Part shown: one piece after another, positions 52,302 through 61,876 of the stretch
How positions within the stretch are numbered: the first letter of the stretch is position 1
Layout: the number at the start of each line of letters is the position of its first letter
NCBI GenBank assembly: GCA_927441425.1
Contig: CAKMKG010000010.1
Span: forward strand, 124,001-188,000
From: an uncultured Bacillota bacterium
GTDB lineage: Bacteria; Bacillota; Clostridia; Peptostreptococcales; Anaerovoracaceae
Length of the DNA stretch: 64,000 bases
Direction of reading: 5' to 3'
Notes under the pieces: model-generated
Seen by the model: only the letters and a program-made list of their open reading frames with translations
The model's database searches: none
What the model was told of the DNA's origin: nothing
Translations under genes and position numbers: made by a program

Positions 52302-53816
52302 TTGAGCGATTATATTTTAGAAATGATTGATGTTATGAAGGGTTTTCCAGGCGTAAAGGCACTGAATGGAGTAACCCTGAAGGTGAAGCCTGGTACAGTT
52401 CATGCATTAATGGGTGAAAACGGTGCCGGCAAATCTACCCTTATGAAATGTTTGATCGGAATGTACGAAATGAACTCCGGAAAAATTCTTATCAGTGGGG
52501 AAGAGGTACATATCAAGGATACAATCTCAGCACTGTCACAAGGTATTTCAATGATACATCAGGAGCTGAACGTTGTAACGGAACGCACAGTAGCAGAGAA
52601 CGTCTGGCTTGGACGGGAGCCCATGAAAAACCGTATCATGGTTGATCACAAAAGAATGGTAAAGGATACGGTAGAATTGCTTAAGAAATTGGAAATGGAA
52701 ATCAATCCGAACGAACTTATGCGCAATCTGACTGTTGCCAAAACACAGATGGTTGAAATTGCAAAGGCAGTTTCGTTTAATGCAGATATTGTAATTATGG
52801 ACGAACCGACTTCTGCATTAACCACTTCGGAAGCAGAACAGCTTTTTAAGATTATTAAGAGTTTAAAGGAAAAAGGCGTAACCATTATATACATCTCACA
52901 TAAAATGGACGAAATTTTCAGGATCTGTGATGAAATCACCGTACTTCGAGATGGCCAATTTGTCATGACGGATGATGCATCCAATCTCGATATCAATAAA
53001 CTGATCTCACTGATGGTTGGCCGTGAATTAAAAGAGATGTTTCCCAAAATTGAATGTGAAATCAGTGAACCGATATTAAAGGTAGAAAACTTGAGTTCAG
53101 GTAAGGATTTCAGAGATGTTTCATTTGATTTGCATCGAGGAGAAATCCTTGGATTTGCAGGTCTTGTGGGAGCAGGAAGAACAGAAATCGTCGAATGTCT
53201 ATTCGGAATCAGACCCAAAACCGAAGGGAAAGTTTGGGTGAAAGGGGAAGAAGTTGACATAAAAGAACCATACAATGCGCTTGAGAAAGGTATTGCGCTC
53301 TTAACAGAAGATAGAAAGAAAACTGGCATTATTCCGGTTCTCAGCGTAAAGGACAATATTATCCTTTCAAATCTGGGCAGATACACAAAGGGAATAAAGC
53401 TTAATCATAAAAAAATTAACTCTGATGCAGAAGAATACATTAAAAAGTTAAATGTCAAGACGGCAGATCATGATACGATGATTCAAAATCTAAGCGGAGG
53501 AAATCAACAGAAAGTTCTGGTTGCCAGAGCATTGCTTACGGAGCCTGATATTCTAATCGTGGATGAGCCTACACGTGGTATTGATGTTGGAGCAAAAGCT
53601 GAGATACATACTCTGATTACCAAGCTCGCCGCTCAAGGCAAAGGTGTAATTATGATTTCTTCAGAAATGCCTGAAGTACTGGGAATGAGTGACCGGATTC
53701 TAACCATGCATGAAGGAAGAATGACAGGTATCATAGGGCGTAAAGATGCGACCCAGGAAGTAATCATGAAATATATCACCGGCAGTGTTGAGAATATGGA
53801 GGTAAGCTATGAATAA
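52302..53816 (+). CDS. Sugar ABC transporter ATP-binding protein (RbsA/MglA-like)
   Basis: 504 aa from TTG 52302, eight bases after CGGAGG; GTG 52293 overlaps that site. Two fused nucleotide-binding domains: the first with GENGAGKSTLMKC, signature LTVAKTQMVEIAKAVS and Walker B IVIMDEPTSAL; the second with the degenerate P-loop GLVGAGRTE, signature LSGGNQQKVLVARAL and Walker B ILIVDEPTRGIDVG. This architecture is specific to carbohydrate uptake type 2 importers. It overlaps the permease gene by 8 bp. Confidence 0.94.
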   Translation: MSDYILEMIDVMKGFPGVKALNGVTLKVKPGTVHALMGENGAGKSTLMKCLIGMYEMNSGKILISGEEVHIKDTISALSQGISMIHQELNVVTERTVAENVWLGREPMKNRIMVDHKRMVKDTVELLKKLEMEINPNELMRNLTVAKTQMVEIAKAVSFNADIVIMDEPTSALTTSEAEQLFKIIKSLKEKGVTIIYISHKMDEIFRICDEITVLRDGQFVMTDDASNLDINKLISLMVGRELKEMFPKIECEISEPILKVENLSSGKDFRDVSFDLHRGEILGFAGLVGAGRTEIVECLFGIRPKTEGKVWVKGEEVDIKEPYNALEKGIALLTEDRKKTGIIPVLSVKDNIILSNLGRYTKGIKLNHKKINSDAEEYIKKLNVKTADHDTMIQNLSGGNQQKVLVARALLTEPDILIVDEPTRGIDVGAKAEIHTLITKLAAQGKGVIMISSEMPEVLGMSDRILTMHEGRMTGIIGRKDATQEVIMKYITGSVENMEVSYE

Positions 53817-54801
53817 TGTACAAGAGCTGAAAAAGGCTGTTTCAAAAAACTCGATCTATATCGTTTTAGTTCTTCTGGTTATCGGAATAACAATCGTATC
53901 CCCTAACTTCCTGTCCTTATCGAATATTATTAACCTGTTCACCACGGAATCCCTGAAAGGACTTTTGGCATTAGGGGTAGCTTTTACAATCCTTTCCAAA
54001 GGAATCGATCTCTCGGTAGGTTCCATTGTCGCCCTGTCTGCAGTGGTATCTGCCAGTTTAATACAGGAGCCGACTTATGATGCCCAGTTATTCCCAGGAC
54101 TGGATATGCCGATTTCTCTTGGCGTACCGGTTGCAATTATTGCCGGAATTCTGATTGGAACGATCTTTGGTGTGATCAATGGATCCCTGATCGCATACAC
54201 AAGAATACCTCCTTTTATTGCTACCTTGGGAAGTATGGTTGTAGCAAGAGGTCTGGCCATGCTCTATACAAACGCATATCCTGTACCGATGCTGAAACCA
54301 GAATTTAAAGCAATTGGGCAAGGCTCCCTTTTCAATATACCCAATCTTGTAATTGTATTAGTTCTCTTTTCTGTTACAGCGTGGTTTCTGTTGAATCAAA
54401 CGCGTTTCGGGAAAAATGTTTATGCAATCGGTGGCAATGATGTGGCCGCGAGAGTGGCCGGAATAAAGATCAATAAAAACTTGATTCTAATCTATACATG
54501 GTCAGCATTCTGTGCTTCCGTTGCGGGCGTTTTGTTAGCATCCAGAACCGGCTCCGGCATCGCCACTCTGGGCGTCAGCTATGAGCTTGATGCGATCGCA
54601 GCAGCTACAATTGGAGGCGTGAGCCACAGCGGCGGCGTCGGAAAAATCGGAGGTGTGATAGCCGGAATTCTGATCCTGGGTGTTGTAAATAACGGGTTGT
54701 TGATTCTGGGCGTATCCCCATACATACAACAAATTGTAAAAGGTGTCATCATTGTAAGCGCAGTCGTATTTGATATGCGGAAGAATGCAAAAAAAATGTA
54801 A
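53809..54801 (+). CDS. Sugar ABC transporter permease (RbsC-like)
   Basis: 330 aa, with 8-10 membrane helices. FTILSKGIDLSVGSIVALSAV is the signature substrate-path segment, and IPPFIATLGSMVVARGLA, GGNDVAARVAGI and IGGVSHSGGVGKIGGVIAG (the coupling region) are characteristic of the family. It works as a homodimer with the RbsA-like ATPase. Adjacent to the inositol catabolic genes, it likely imports an inositol. Confidence 0.93.
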   Translation: MNNVQELKKAVSKNSIYIVLVLLVIGITIVSPNFLSLSNIINLFTTESLKGLLALGVAFTILSKGIDLSVGSIVALSAVVSASLIQEPTYDAQLFPGLDMPISLGVPVAIIAGILIGTIFGVINGSLIAYTRIPPFIATLGSMVVARGLAMLYTNAYPVPMLKPEFKAIGQGSLFNIPNLVIVLVLFSVTAWFLLNQTRFGKNVYAIGGNDVAARVAGIKINKNLILIYTWSAFCASVAGVLLASRTGSGIATLGVSYELDAIAAATIGGVSHSGGVGKIGGVIAGILILGVVNNGLLILGVSPYIQQIVKGVIIVSAVVFDMRKNAKKM

Positions 54802-54828
54802 TTTTAAGATTTCAAAGGAGGATTTCAA

Positions 54829-55662
54829 ATGAAAATTTGTTTTAATCAAGCAACAACGATGAAAAATTCAACGCTGGAGAAGGACCTTGAATACTGTGAA
54901 AAATATGGATATGACCTGATCGAAATCAGATTGGATAAACTGCAGGATTATTTGACCAGAAATACGATAATAGATTTGGCTGATTTTTTTAAGAAAAATA
55001 AAATAAAGCCTTTTGCCTTTAATGCTTTAGAATTCATCACCTTCAGGGATGAAAAAGGATATCAGGAAATTCTGGATAATCTGAAATTTCTCTGTGAAGC
55101 GGGAAATGTAATTCACTGTAAAAAAATTGTCGTTGTTCCGACCTTTGACGTTGGCGGCTACACAAAACAGGAGATCAAGGACGAAAGCGTCAAGAGACTG
55201 ACAGAGCTTGCAGAAATAGCAAAAGAATATGAGGTGAAACTTGCTTTTGAATTTGTGGGATATCCGAACTGTTCTGTCAATCGGTTTGATCAGGCATACG
55301 AGATTGTAAAGACAACTGATTTGGATAATGTGGGTATCGTTTTGGATTGCTTCCATTTCCATGCCATGGGATCGAATCTTGAAGATTTGAAGAAAGCTGA
55401 CGCAAAAAAAATCTTTATCTTCCACATCGATGACGGTGAAGATCTGCCTGTTGGAGCATCTCGGGACGACAAGAGGTTATGGCCAGGAGACGGAGCGATT
55501 GACCTTGACCAGATTCTGTTAACATTAAAAGAGATCGGATACGACGAAATGGTATCGGTTGAGTTATTTAGACCGGAATACTGGGATTGGGATATTGAGG
55601 AAACAATTAAAACAGGGAAAGAAAAAACACTCAATGTCGTATCAAAATACTTTGAATTTTAG
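54829..55662 (+). CDS. iolI: Inosose isomerase
   Basis: 277 aa TIM barrel of the xylose-isomerase-like/AP-endonuclease-2 class. MKICFNQATTMKNSTLEKDL, LAFEFVGYPNCSVNRFDQAY, GIVLDCFHFHAMGSN, FIFHIDDGEDLPVG and MVSVELFRPEYWDWD closely follow Bacillus subtilis IolI as I remember it. Metal ligands are expected at Glu of FEFVG, Asp of LDCFH, His of FHIDD and Glu of VELFRPEY. It interconverts 2-keto-myo-inositol and 1-keto-D-chiro-inositol, so D-chiro-inositol may also be used. The start follows AAGGAGG. Confidence 0.92.
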   Translation: MKICFNQATTMKNSTLEKDLEYCEKYGYDLIEIRLDKLQDYLTRNTIIDLADFFKKNKIKPFAFNALEFITFRDEKGYQEILDNLKFLCEAGNVIHCKKIVVVPTFDVGGYTKQEIKDESVKRLTELAEIAKEYEVKLAFEFVGYPNCSVNRFDQAYEIVKTTDLDNVGIVLDCFHFHAMGSNLEDLKKADAKKIFIFHIDDGEDLPVGASRDDKRLWPGDGAIDLDQILLTLKEIGYDEMVSVELFRPEYWDWDIEETIKTGKEKTLNVVSKYFEF

Positions 55663-55688
55663 TTTACTGAGTTGGAGGGAATAATCAT

Positions 55689-56714
55689 ATGGTTAAAATC
55701 GGTATTATCGGTGCAGGAAAAATAGGGAAGCTGCATACTGAAAATATATGCTACAACGTGCCAAAAGCGGAAGTGGCAGCAATTGCAGATCCATTCATGA
55801 CGGATGAGATCATCAGCTGGGCGAATGGATTGGGAATCACTCAGTGCTATAAGGATTACAAGAAAATTCTTGAAGATCCTGAGATTGAAGCGGTAATGAT
55901 CTGCTCTTCAACCAATACACATGCCCCGATTTCAATTGAAGCAATCAAGGCATCAAAGCACGTATTCTGCGAAAAGCCTGTTGACTTGGAGCTTGAAAAA
56001 ATACTGGAAGTGATTAGTGCAATGGAAGGTAAGAATTTGAAGTATCAAGTGGGGTTCAATCGCCGTTTTGATCACAATTTTAAATCGATCAGGACAGCAG
56101 TTGAAAGTGGCAAAATTGGTGACCCTCATATTCTTAAAATTACTTCTAGAGATCCAGCTGCGCCGCCAATTGAATATGTGAAGGTTTCCGGTGGCCTGTT
56201 CCTGGATATGACGATCCATGATTTCGATATGGCTAGATACCTTGTGAATAGCGATGTTACTGAAATATTTGTTCAGGCAGATGTTTTGATTAACGAGGAA
56301 ATTGGTAAGGCAGGCGATGTTGATACGGCTTTGATTTCAATGAAAATGGAAAACGGAACACTGGCAGTAATTGACAATTCCAGAAGGGCAGTATACGGAT
56401 ATGATCAAAGAGCTGAGGTCTTTGGTTCAAAAGGAATGATTGCAACAAGCAATGACCTTCCCTCTACCGCAGTTTTCAGTGGGGAAGATGGCGTGACGGG
56501 AGAGAAGCCGCTGTATTTCTTCCTTGAAAGATATATGAACTCATTTAAAGAAGAGATTAATGAGTTTGTGAATTCCATTATTAATGACACTCCCGTTCCT
56601 GTCAGCGTTCATGACGGACTGAAGAGCGTCATGATTGGTTTGGCTGCGAAGAAGTCTTATAAAGAAGGCAGACCTGTTAAGATTTCAGAAATCATATCAA
56701 ACGAAGTCATATAA
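55689..56714 (+). CDS. iolG: Inositol 2-dehydrogenase (Gfo/Idh/MocA family)
   Basis: 341 aa. It oxidises myo-inositol to scyllo-inosose with NAD+. The N-terminal Rossmann fold has GIIGAGKIGKLH, CSSTNTHAPIS and CEKPVDLE with the catalytic lysine. The C-terminal domain shows GGLFLDMTIHDFDMARYL, containing the Asp and His of the active site. VGFNRRFDHNF is typical of IolG. It lies between iolI and iolD, which supports the inositol assignment over other members of this broad family. Confidence 0.9.
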   Translation: MVKIGIIGAGKIGKLHTENICYNVPKAEVAAIADPFMTDEIISWANGLGITQCYKDYKKILEDPEIEAVMICSSTNTHAPISIEAIKASKHVFCEKPVDLELEKILEVISAMEGKNLKYQVGFNRRFDHNFKSIRTAVESGKIGDPHILKITSRDPAAPPIEYVKVSGGLFLDMTIHDFDMARYLVNSDVTEIFVQADVLINEEIGKAGDVDTALISMKMENGTLAVIDNSRRAVYGYDQRAEVFGSKGMIATSNDLPSTAVFSGEDGVTGEKPLYFFLERYMNSFKEEINEFVNSIINDTPVPVSVHDGLKSVMIGLAAKKSYKEGRPVKISEIISNEVI

Positions 56715-56826
56715 ATGCATGCTGCTAAATTCAGCAAGATGAATAACACCTTATATTTATCCAATGAGGTCACAAAGACTCCTCAAACTAAGTGACCAAC
56801 AGTTGATTGATTAATCCAAAGGGTAA

Positions 56827-56856
56827 GGGCTGTGGCAAGATTGGTTGTCACAGCCC
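56827..56856 (+). promoter_or_regulatory. Hairpin upstream of iolD
   Basis: GGGCTGTG (56827-56834) pairs with CACAGCCC (56849-56856). No long T-run follows. It lies in the 177-bp iolG-iolD gap and may be a processing or partial termination site. Confidence 0.5.
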
Positions 56857-56891
56857 ATTCTCTATCTAATTTAAGAAAAGGTGGTCATGAA

Positions 56892-58757
56892 ATGAAAACA
56901 AAGCGAATGACGATGGCGCAGGCACTGTTAAAATTTTTAGATAATCAATATATCAATATGGACGGCGAAGAAATTAAGTTTGTCCAGGGTGTCTTAGGTA
57001 TATTTGGCCACGGGATGGTCATAGGTCTGGGCGAGGCGCTTGAATCGGGCGACCATAGCCTTCGTTTCATACAGGGAAAAAACGAGCAGGGCATGGCACA
57101 CATCGCAATGGGATTTGCAAAACAGAAAAAGAGAAAACAGATCATGGCGGTTACCAGTTCCATCGGACCAGGTGCGCTGAATATGGTTACCGCAGCTGGT
57201 ACTGCAACGGCAAACCGCATTCCTGTTTTGTTCTTGCCTTCTGAAGCATATGCAAGCAGACAGCCTGATCCGGTACTTCAGCAGATAGAACAAACGTATG
57301 ATTATAACATTACTGCAAACGATGCATTCAAATCGGTGAGCAAATACTGGGATCGTATTGCAAGGCCAGAACAACTCATGACGGCGGCCATCAACGCGAT
57401 GCGTGTTCTCACCGATCCGTCAGATACGGGAGCCGTAACACTAGCCCTCCCGCAGGACGTGCAAGGGGAAGTATATGATTATCCGGCTGAGTTTTTCGAA
57501 AAGAGAGTCCATTACATTCAGAGAAGGAATATCGATTCGGAAGCGCTGGATAAGGCAGTCGAATTGATCGCATCTAAGAAGAGGCCGTTCATCATATGCG
57601 GAGGAGGCGTGAAATATTCCGATGCAGCGGAAGAACTGGATGAATTTGCGGAAGCGTTCAGAATCCCATTTGGCGAGACTCAGGCAGGAAAGGGCGCGGT
57701 ACTCTTCGACCATCCGATGAACATGGGAGGAGCTGGGTTGACCGGATCCTCAGCTGCAAACAAACTGGCACGAGATGCCGATCTCATCATCGGAATAGGC
57801 ACAAAGCTGAATGACTTCTGTACCTGCTCGAAATGGCTGTATCAGAATGATGACGTATCAATGCTGACAATCAATTTGAACAGCTTTGACGCGTATAAAA
57901 TGAACTCCTTTCCTGTGCTTGCAGATGCTAAGCTAGGCATAAAAGCACTGACCAAAGCCCTAAAGGATAAGGGTTACCAAAGCGCTTATCAGAATGAGAT
58001 CGCAGATGCAAGAAAAGAGTGGGATTCCGAAGTCGATCGACTGTATGCCATTGAGATGGATGGAGGTTTGTCGCAATCCAGAATCCTTGGCGAACTAAAT
58101 GAAAAGCTAATTCCAGACGACGGGATCATCGTGACGGCTTCTGGCAGCCTTCCAAGCGATGTGCAGAGAGTATGGAGATGCAGATCTGAAGGCGTCTATC
58201 ATGTGGAATACGGCTTCTCCTGCATGGGATATGAAGTCGCAGCCGCGGTAGGAGTCAAGATGGCTGAACCACATCGGGATGTCTATGTCCTTGTTGGAGA
58301 CGGAAGCTTCAATATGCTGCACTCGGAATTCATTACAAGTTTACAAGAAGACATAAAAATCAATGTCGTCCTTATCGACAACCACGGCTTCCAGTGCATT
58401 CACAACTTGCAGAGAAGCCAAGGCATCCCCAGCTTCGCCAATGAGTACAGAAGAAGAGAAAACTCCACAGAACGTCTTACTGGCAAATACCTGCCTATCG
58501 ATTATGCGATGGTCGCACGCGGTTACGGCGGAAGCGGCTTTACTGCAAAAACCGTAGCCGAGATCGGACGGAGTTTCAAGGAAATGGTCGAGAGCAAAGT
58601 CAGCGGCCTCATCGACATCAAGACATTACCCGGAACCATGACAGACGGGTATCACGCGTGGTGGAGAGTAGGAACTGCCCAAATATCGAAACATGAGTCA
58701 GTAGAAGCTGCTGCAAAGGATATCAAATCGCACGTGATGAAGGCTAGACAGTATTAA
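56892..58757 (+). CDS. iolD: 3D-(3,5/4)-trihydroxycyclohexane-1,2-dione hydrolase
   Basis: 621 aa from ATG 56892; an earlier in-frame GTG/ATG region at 56832 lies in the leader hairpin. This thiamine-diphosphate enzyme opens the ring of the trione to 5-deoxy-glucuronate. It has the three-domain acetolactate synthase-like layout: IGLGEALESGDHSLRF-type N-domain with the activating Glu region, SSIGPGALNMVTAAGTATANR (in short SIGPGALNMVTAAGTA), and the ThDP motif VLVGDGSFNMLHSEF followed by IDNHGFQCI. SQGIPSFANEYRRR and the WWRVG segment are IolD-specific. Key step of the classical iol pathway. Confidence 0.92.
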   Translation: MKTKRMTMAQALLKFLDNQYINMDGEEIKFVQGVLGIFGHGMVIGLGEALESGDHSLRFIQGKNEQGMAHIAMGFAKQKKRKQIMAVTSSIGPGALNMVTAAGTATANRIPVLFLPSEAYASRQPDPVLQQIEQTYDYNITANDAFKSVSKYWDRIARPEQLMTAAINAMRVLTDPSDTGAVTLALPQDVQGEVYDYPAEFFEKRVHYIQRRNIDSEALDKAVELIASKKRPFIICGGGVKYSDAAEELDEFAEAFRIPFGETQAGKGAVLFDHPMNMGGAGLTGSSAANKLARDADLIIGIGTKLNDFCTCSKWLYQNDDVSMLTINLNSFDAYKMNSFPVLADAKLGIKALTKALKDKGYQSAYQNEIADARKEWDSEVDRLYAIEMDGGLSQSRILGELNEKLIPDDGIIVTASGSLPSDVQRVWRCRSEGVYHVEYGFSCMGYEVAAAVGVKMAEPHRDVYVLVGDGSFNMLHSEFITSLQEDIKINVVLIDNHGFQCIHNLQRSQGIPSFANEYRRRENSTERLTGKYLPIDYAMVARGYGGSGFTAKTVAEIGRSFKEMVESKVSGLIDIKTLPGTMTDGYHAWWRVGTAQISKHESVEAAAKDIKSHVMKARQY

Positions 58758-58794
58758 TATATCCAACAACGATTTTCAATATGGGAGGATTTTT

Positions 58795-59844
58795 ATGGAC
58801 AAATTACTCGAAATGACACAGAAGTTCCCGATGACAAAATACTGGAACGATTCCTGTTCCATCAAGGAGCTCACCTACGCCATCGAGCGTGGCGCCGTCG
58901 GTGCAACGACCAATCCGGTCATCGTCAAAGGCGTTCTGGAAAAAGAGCTGGATGACTACCGCGATTACATCACACAGCTTGTGAAGGACAATCCGACTTC
59001 ATCGGAGGATGAGCTCGCTTGGACTGTCATCGAAAAGATGGCAGTTGACGGCGCGAAGCTTCTGGAGCCGATGTTCGATTCGGAAAACGGCACCGGAAGA
59101 ATTTCCATCCAGACCAACACCAAGCACTTCAATAATTGGGAGAAGCTCGTGGAGCAGGCTGTTTACTTCAATACACTTGCTCTGAATATGCAGGTAAAGG
59201 CGCCGGCGACTTCCGCAGGCATCAAAGCCTTTGAGGAAATGACCTATCGCGGCATCAGCATCAACGCGACGGTCTCCTTCTCCGCTACCCAGGCACTCGC
59301 AGTGGGCGAGGCGGTGGAGAGAGGACTAGCAAGAAGAACAGCAGAGGGCCTTGACAACTCCAAGCTCAATCCGGTCTGCACCATCATGGTGGGAAGACTG
59401 GACGACTGGTTGAGAGAAGTCGCTGAGAAGAAGAACATCTGCGTAGACCCCAATGCGTTCCATTATGCGGGCATCGCTTGCGTGAAGAAAGCATACAAGG
59501 TCTACAACGAAAAGGGATACAAGACCAAGATGCTTTCCGCAGCGTACCGGACACCGCTCCAGTGGTTGGAATTCATTGGCGGAGAAATGCTCATGACCAT
59601 CCCATACAAGAATCAGGTGCCGTTCAACGGTTCTGACTTTGAAATCAAAGCCCGGATGGACAACGAAGTGGATCCGTACTACATCAAAGAACTGAGAAAG
59701 CTCCCGGATTTCATTAAAGCTTATGATGAGATGAGCATTGCTGAATTTGACACGTTCGGACCGGTCAACAAGACGTTGGACCAGTTTGCAGGCGGATATG
59801 ACGATCTGGTCAAGATCATCAGAAAATTCATGATCAAATATTAA
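58795..59844 (+). CDS. Transaldolase-family protein within the iol operon
   Basis: 349 aa TIM barrel. Motifs: GATTNPVIVKGVL (residues about 36-48), GRISIQTNT, the Schiff-base lysine candidate Lys135 in MQVKAPAT, NATVSFSATQAL and RLDDWL. Transaldolases transfer a dihydroxyacetone unit between sugars. 2-Deoxy-5-keto-gluconate, the product of IolB, has a terminal hydroxyketone; cleavage between C3 and C4 would give malonic semialdehyde plus a bound dihydroxyacetone unit. This would bypass IolC and IolJ, which are absent here. That role is inference, by analogy with the sulfoglycolytic transaldolase route. Ribosome binding site GGGAGGA. Confidence 0.85.
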   Translation: MDKLLEMTQKFPMTKYWNDSCSIKELTYAIERGAVGATTNPVIVKGVLEKELDDYRDYITQLVKDNPTSSEDELAWTVIEKMAVDGAKLLEPMFDSENGTGRISIQTNTKHFNNWEKLVEQAVYFNTLALNMQVKAPATSAGIKAFEEMTYRGISINATVSFSATQALAVGEAVERGLARRTAEGLDNSKLNPVCTIMVGRLDDWLREVAEKKNICVDPNAFHYAGIACVKKAYKVYNEKGYKTKMLSAAYRTPLQWLEFIGGEMLMTIPYKNQVPFNGSDFEIKARMDNEVDPYYIKELRKLPDFIKAYDEMSIAEFDTFGPVNKTLDQFAGGYDDLVKIIRKFMIKY

Positions 59845-59973
59845 ATTAAATTTTATTTCGTGTACTGTCAGCGGGAGAGGGAGTCGATCTTTCTCCCGTT
59901 GGCATACGCTAGTGCGCATGCTGCCGGGCTGCCGATCCAGAGCAATCTCGCCAGCGTGGAAATGGAGAAGAAA

Positions 59974-60762
59974 ATGGTTACAGTTTATGGCGACCTGAAA
60001 AATGGCTATAACGAGATCTGCAATATGGCGGACAATCATCCAGATATGCTGATGGATATCGGTATTCAGGTGATGGCAGCAGGGGAAACACTTGCCATCT
60101 TGGAGCTGGTAAAGGAGACCGCAGTTCTGCTGCTGGATGGTGAAGTTGCATTCCACTGGGAAGGGCAGGATGCCAAAGCAGTGAGAAGATCCATCTTTGA
60201 TGAAAACCCGGTGGCACTGCATGTGTCATGTGGAGTTGAGATTTCTGTTACAGCGATAGGGAATGCAGAACTATTGATCCAAAAAACAACCAACGATGGA
60301 AGCTTTGCTTCAAAATTATACACTCAGGATGACGTAGGAACCGAGATCTTTGGCGACGGCGTCTGGGATAACACGGCGCGACGCGCCTGCAGAACGGTAT
60401 TTGATTACAATAAGGCCCCCTATTCCAACATGGTTATGGGCGAACTGATCAATTATCCGGGCCGTTGGTCCAGCTATATCCCCCACGGGCATGATCAGCC
60501 GGAGGTTTACTTTTATCGCTTTAACAAGCCGGAAGGATTTGGTGCGGCGTTCCTGAGCGATGAGGCATTTAAGATCAAAAATAACAGCGCGTTCTTTATT
60601 CCGGGGGGACCGACACATCCTCAAGTCGCAGCGCCCGGTTTTGCCATGTACTATTGCTGGATGATAAGGCACCTTAAGGACAATCCGTGGGTGTCAAGAG
60701 ACAATGATCCGAGGTATACCTGGCTTCTGGAAAATGACGCAAAAATCTGGCCCAACAAATAA
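59974..60762 (+). CDS. iolB: 5-deoxy-glucuronate isomerase
   Basis: 262 aa from ATG 59974, after GGAGAAG. A longer frame opens at GTG 59860 and adds 38 residues, which I do not trust. The cupin-type IolB/KduI fold shows GRWSSYIPHGHDQPEVYFYRF with the metal-binding histidines and glutamate (region in two parts: WSSYIPHGHD, PEVYFYRF), FFIPGGPTHPQVAAPGF and YYCWMIRHLKDNPWV. It isomerises 5-deoxy-glucuronate to 2-deoxy-5-keto-gluconate. It follows the transaldolase-family gene, whose proposed substrate it makes. Confidence 0.9.
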   Translation: MVTVYGDLKNGYNEICNMADNHPDMLMDIGIQVMAAGETLAILELVKETAVLLLDGEVAFHWEGQDAKAVRRSIFDENPVALHVSCGVEISVTAIGNAELLIQKTTNDGSFASKLYTQDDVGTEIFGDGVWDNTARRACRTVFDYNKAPYSNMVMGELINYPGRWSSYIPHGHDQPEVYFYRFNKPEGFGAAFLSDEAFKIKNNSAFFIPGGPTHPQVAAPGFAMYYCWMIRHLKDNPWVSRDNDPRYTWLLENDAKIWPNK

Positions 60763-60787
60763 TTGAATGAATATAGGAGGAAATAAT

Positions 60788-61684
60788 ATGGATGGTAAAA
60801 AAATTAGAATCGGTATCGCTCCAATTGGATGGACTAATGATGACCTGCCTGATTTAGGAAGTGAAAATACTTTTGAGCAGTGTGTCAGTGAAATGGCTCT
60901 CGCAGGATTCACAGGGTGTGAGGTGGGAAACAAGTTCCCTAAAGATACGGCTGTACTAAAAAAAGCCCTCAGTATACGCGGCATTGAAATCTGCAACGCT
61001 TGGTTCAGTGCCTGTTTTACAACGAAACCGGAGGAAGAAGTGCTGAAAGAATTTATTCAACATAGAGATTTTCTATATGAAATGGGCGCGAAGGTCATCG
61101 GTGCCGCGGAGGTCGGCAACAGCATCCAGAGTCTCAATGAACCGATTTATGATGCGAAGCCTATATATACCGAAGAACAATGGGATGTAGTTGTAAAAGG
61201 ATACAACAAGATGGCGGATCTTGCTGACGAAAAGGGCATGAAACTATCCTGCCATCACCACATGGGTACTGGGATACAGACTATTAAAGAGATCGACCGT
61301 TTTATGGAAAATGTGCAAGCCAATGTATATCTTCTTTACGATGCCGGGCATATCTATTACTCAGAAGGTAACTTCGACGCCTGTATCACTGTGCTAAAGA
61401 AATACATCGATCGGATTGCACACGTCCATCTGAAGGATGTCAGACCAGGCATAATTGAAAAAGTTAGAGAACAGAAATTGAGTTTCTTGGATGGTGTCCG
61501 TGCCGGCACGTTCACGGTTCCTGGAGACGGTGCCATTGATTTTGAACCGATTTTTAATATAATAAGTGAAAGCAATTATACAGGATGGATGGTCGTGGAG
61601 GCTGAGCAGGATCCTGCGAAAGCGAATCCTTTGGAATATGCATTAAAGGCCAGAAAATATATAGAAGCAAAATCAGGAGAGTAA
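60788..61684 (+). CDS. iolE: Inosose dehydratase
   Basis: 298 aa from ATG 60788, after ATAGGAGGAAA; an upstream ATG at 60767 lacks a site. It dehydrates scyllo-inosose to the dione used by Iol[18 protein letters not shown] is the classic IolE N-terminus, with [39 protein letters not shown] and [10 protein letters not shown] as metal or substrate loops. Last gene of the iol operon; only a hairpin without a T-run follows. Confidence 0.93.
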   Translation: MDGKKIRIGIAPIGWTNDDLPDLGSENTFEQCVSEMALAGFTGCEVGNKFPKDTAVLKKALSIRGIEICNAWFSACFTTKPEEEVLKEFIQHRDFLYEMGAKVIGAAEVGNSIQSLNEPIYDAKPIYTEEQWDVVVKGYNKMADLADEKGMKLSCHHHMGTGIQTIKEIDRFMENVQANVYLLYDAGHIYYSEGNFDACITVLKKYIDRIAHVHLKDVRPGIIEKVREQKLSFLDGVRAGTFTVPGDGAIDFEPIFNIISESNYTGWMVVEAEQDPAKANPLEYALKARKYIEAKSGE

Positions 61685-61698
61685 ACAAGAGGAACCGA

Positions 61699-61720
61699 CT
61701 TTTTCTTGATTAAGAAAAAG
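61699..61720. terminator. Hairpin after iolE
   Basis: CTTTTTCTT (61699-61707) and AAGAAAAAG (61712-61720) form a 9-bp AT-rich stem with a GATT loop. No T-run follows on the plus strand, so it is a weak terminator at best. Confidence 0.35.
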
Positions 61721-61876
61721 AGTTGACAGCTTCTTTGTATCCTTCTTGTGGGGCGAGTTGGATTCTTGGTGATGAGAAATTTATGTATATGGTAAAAGCT
61801 CAAATGACTGGGTTTGTTAATAGCAGGAAAATAGCATATGGAATGTTTATGGGCTGTGTTTTTGAATCAGGTGGCA

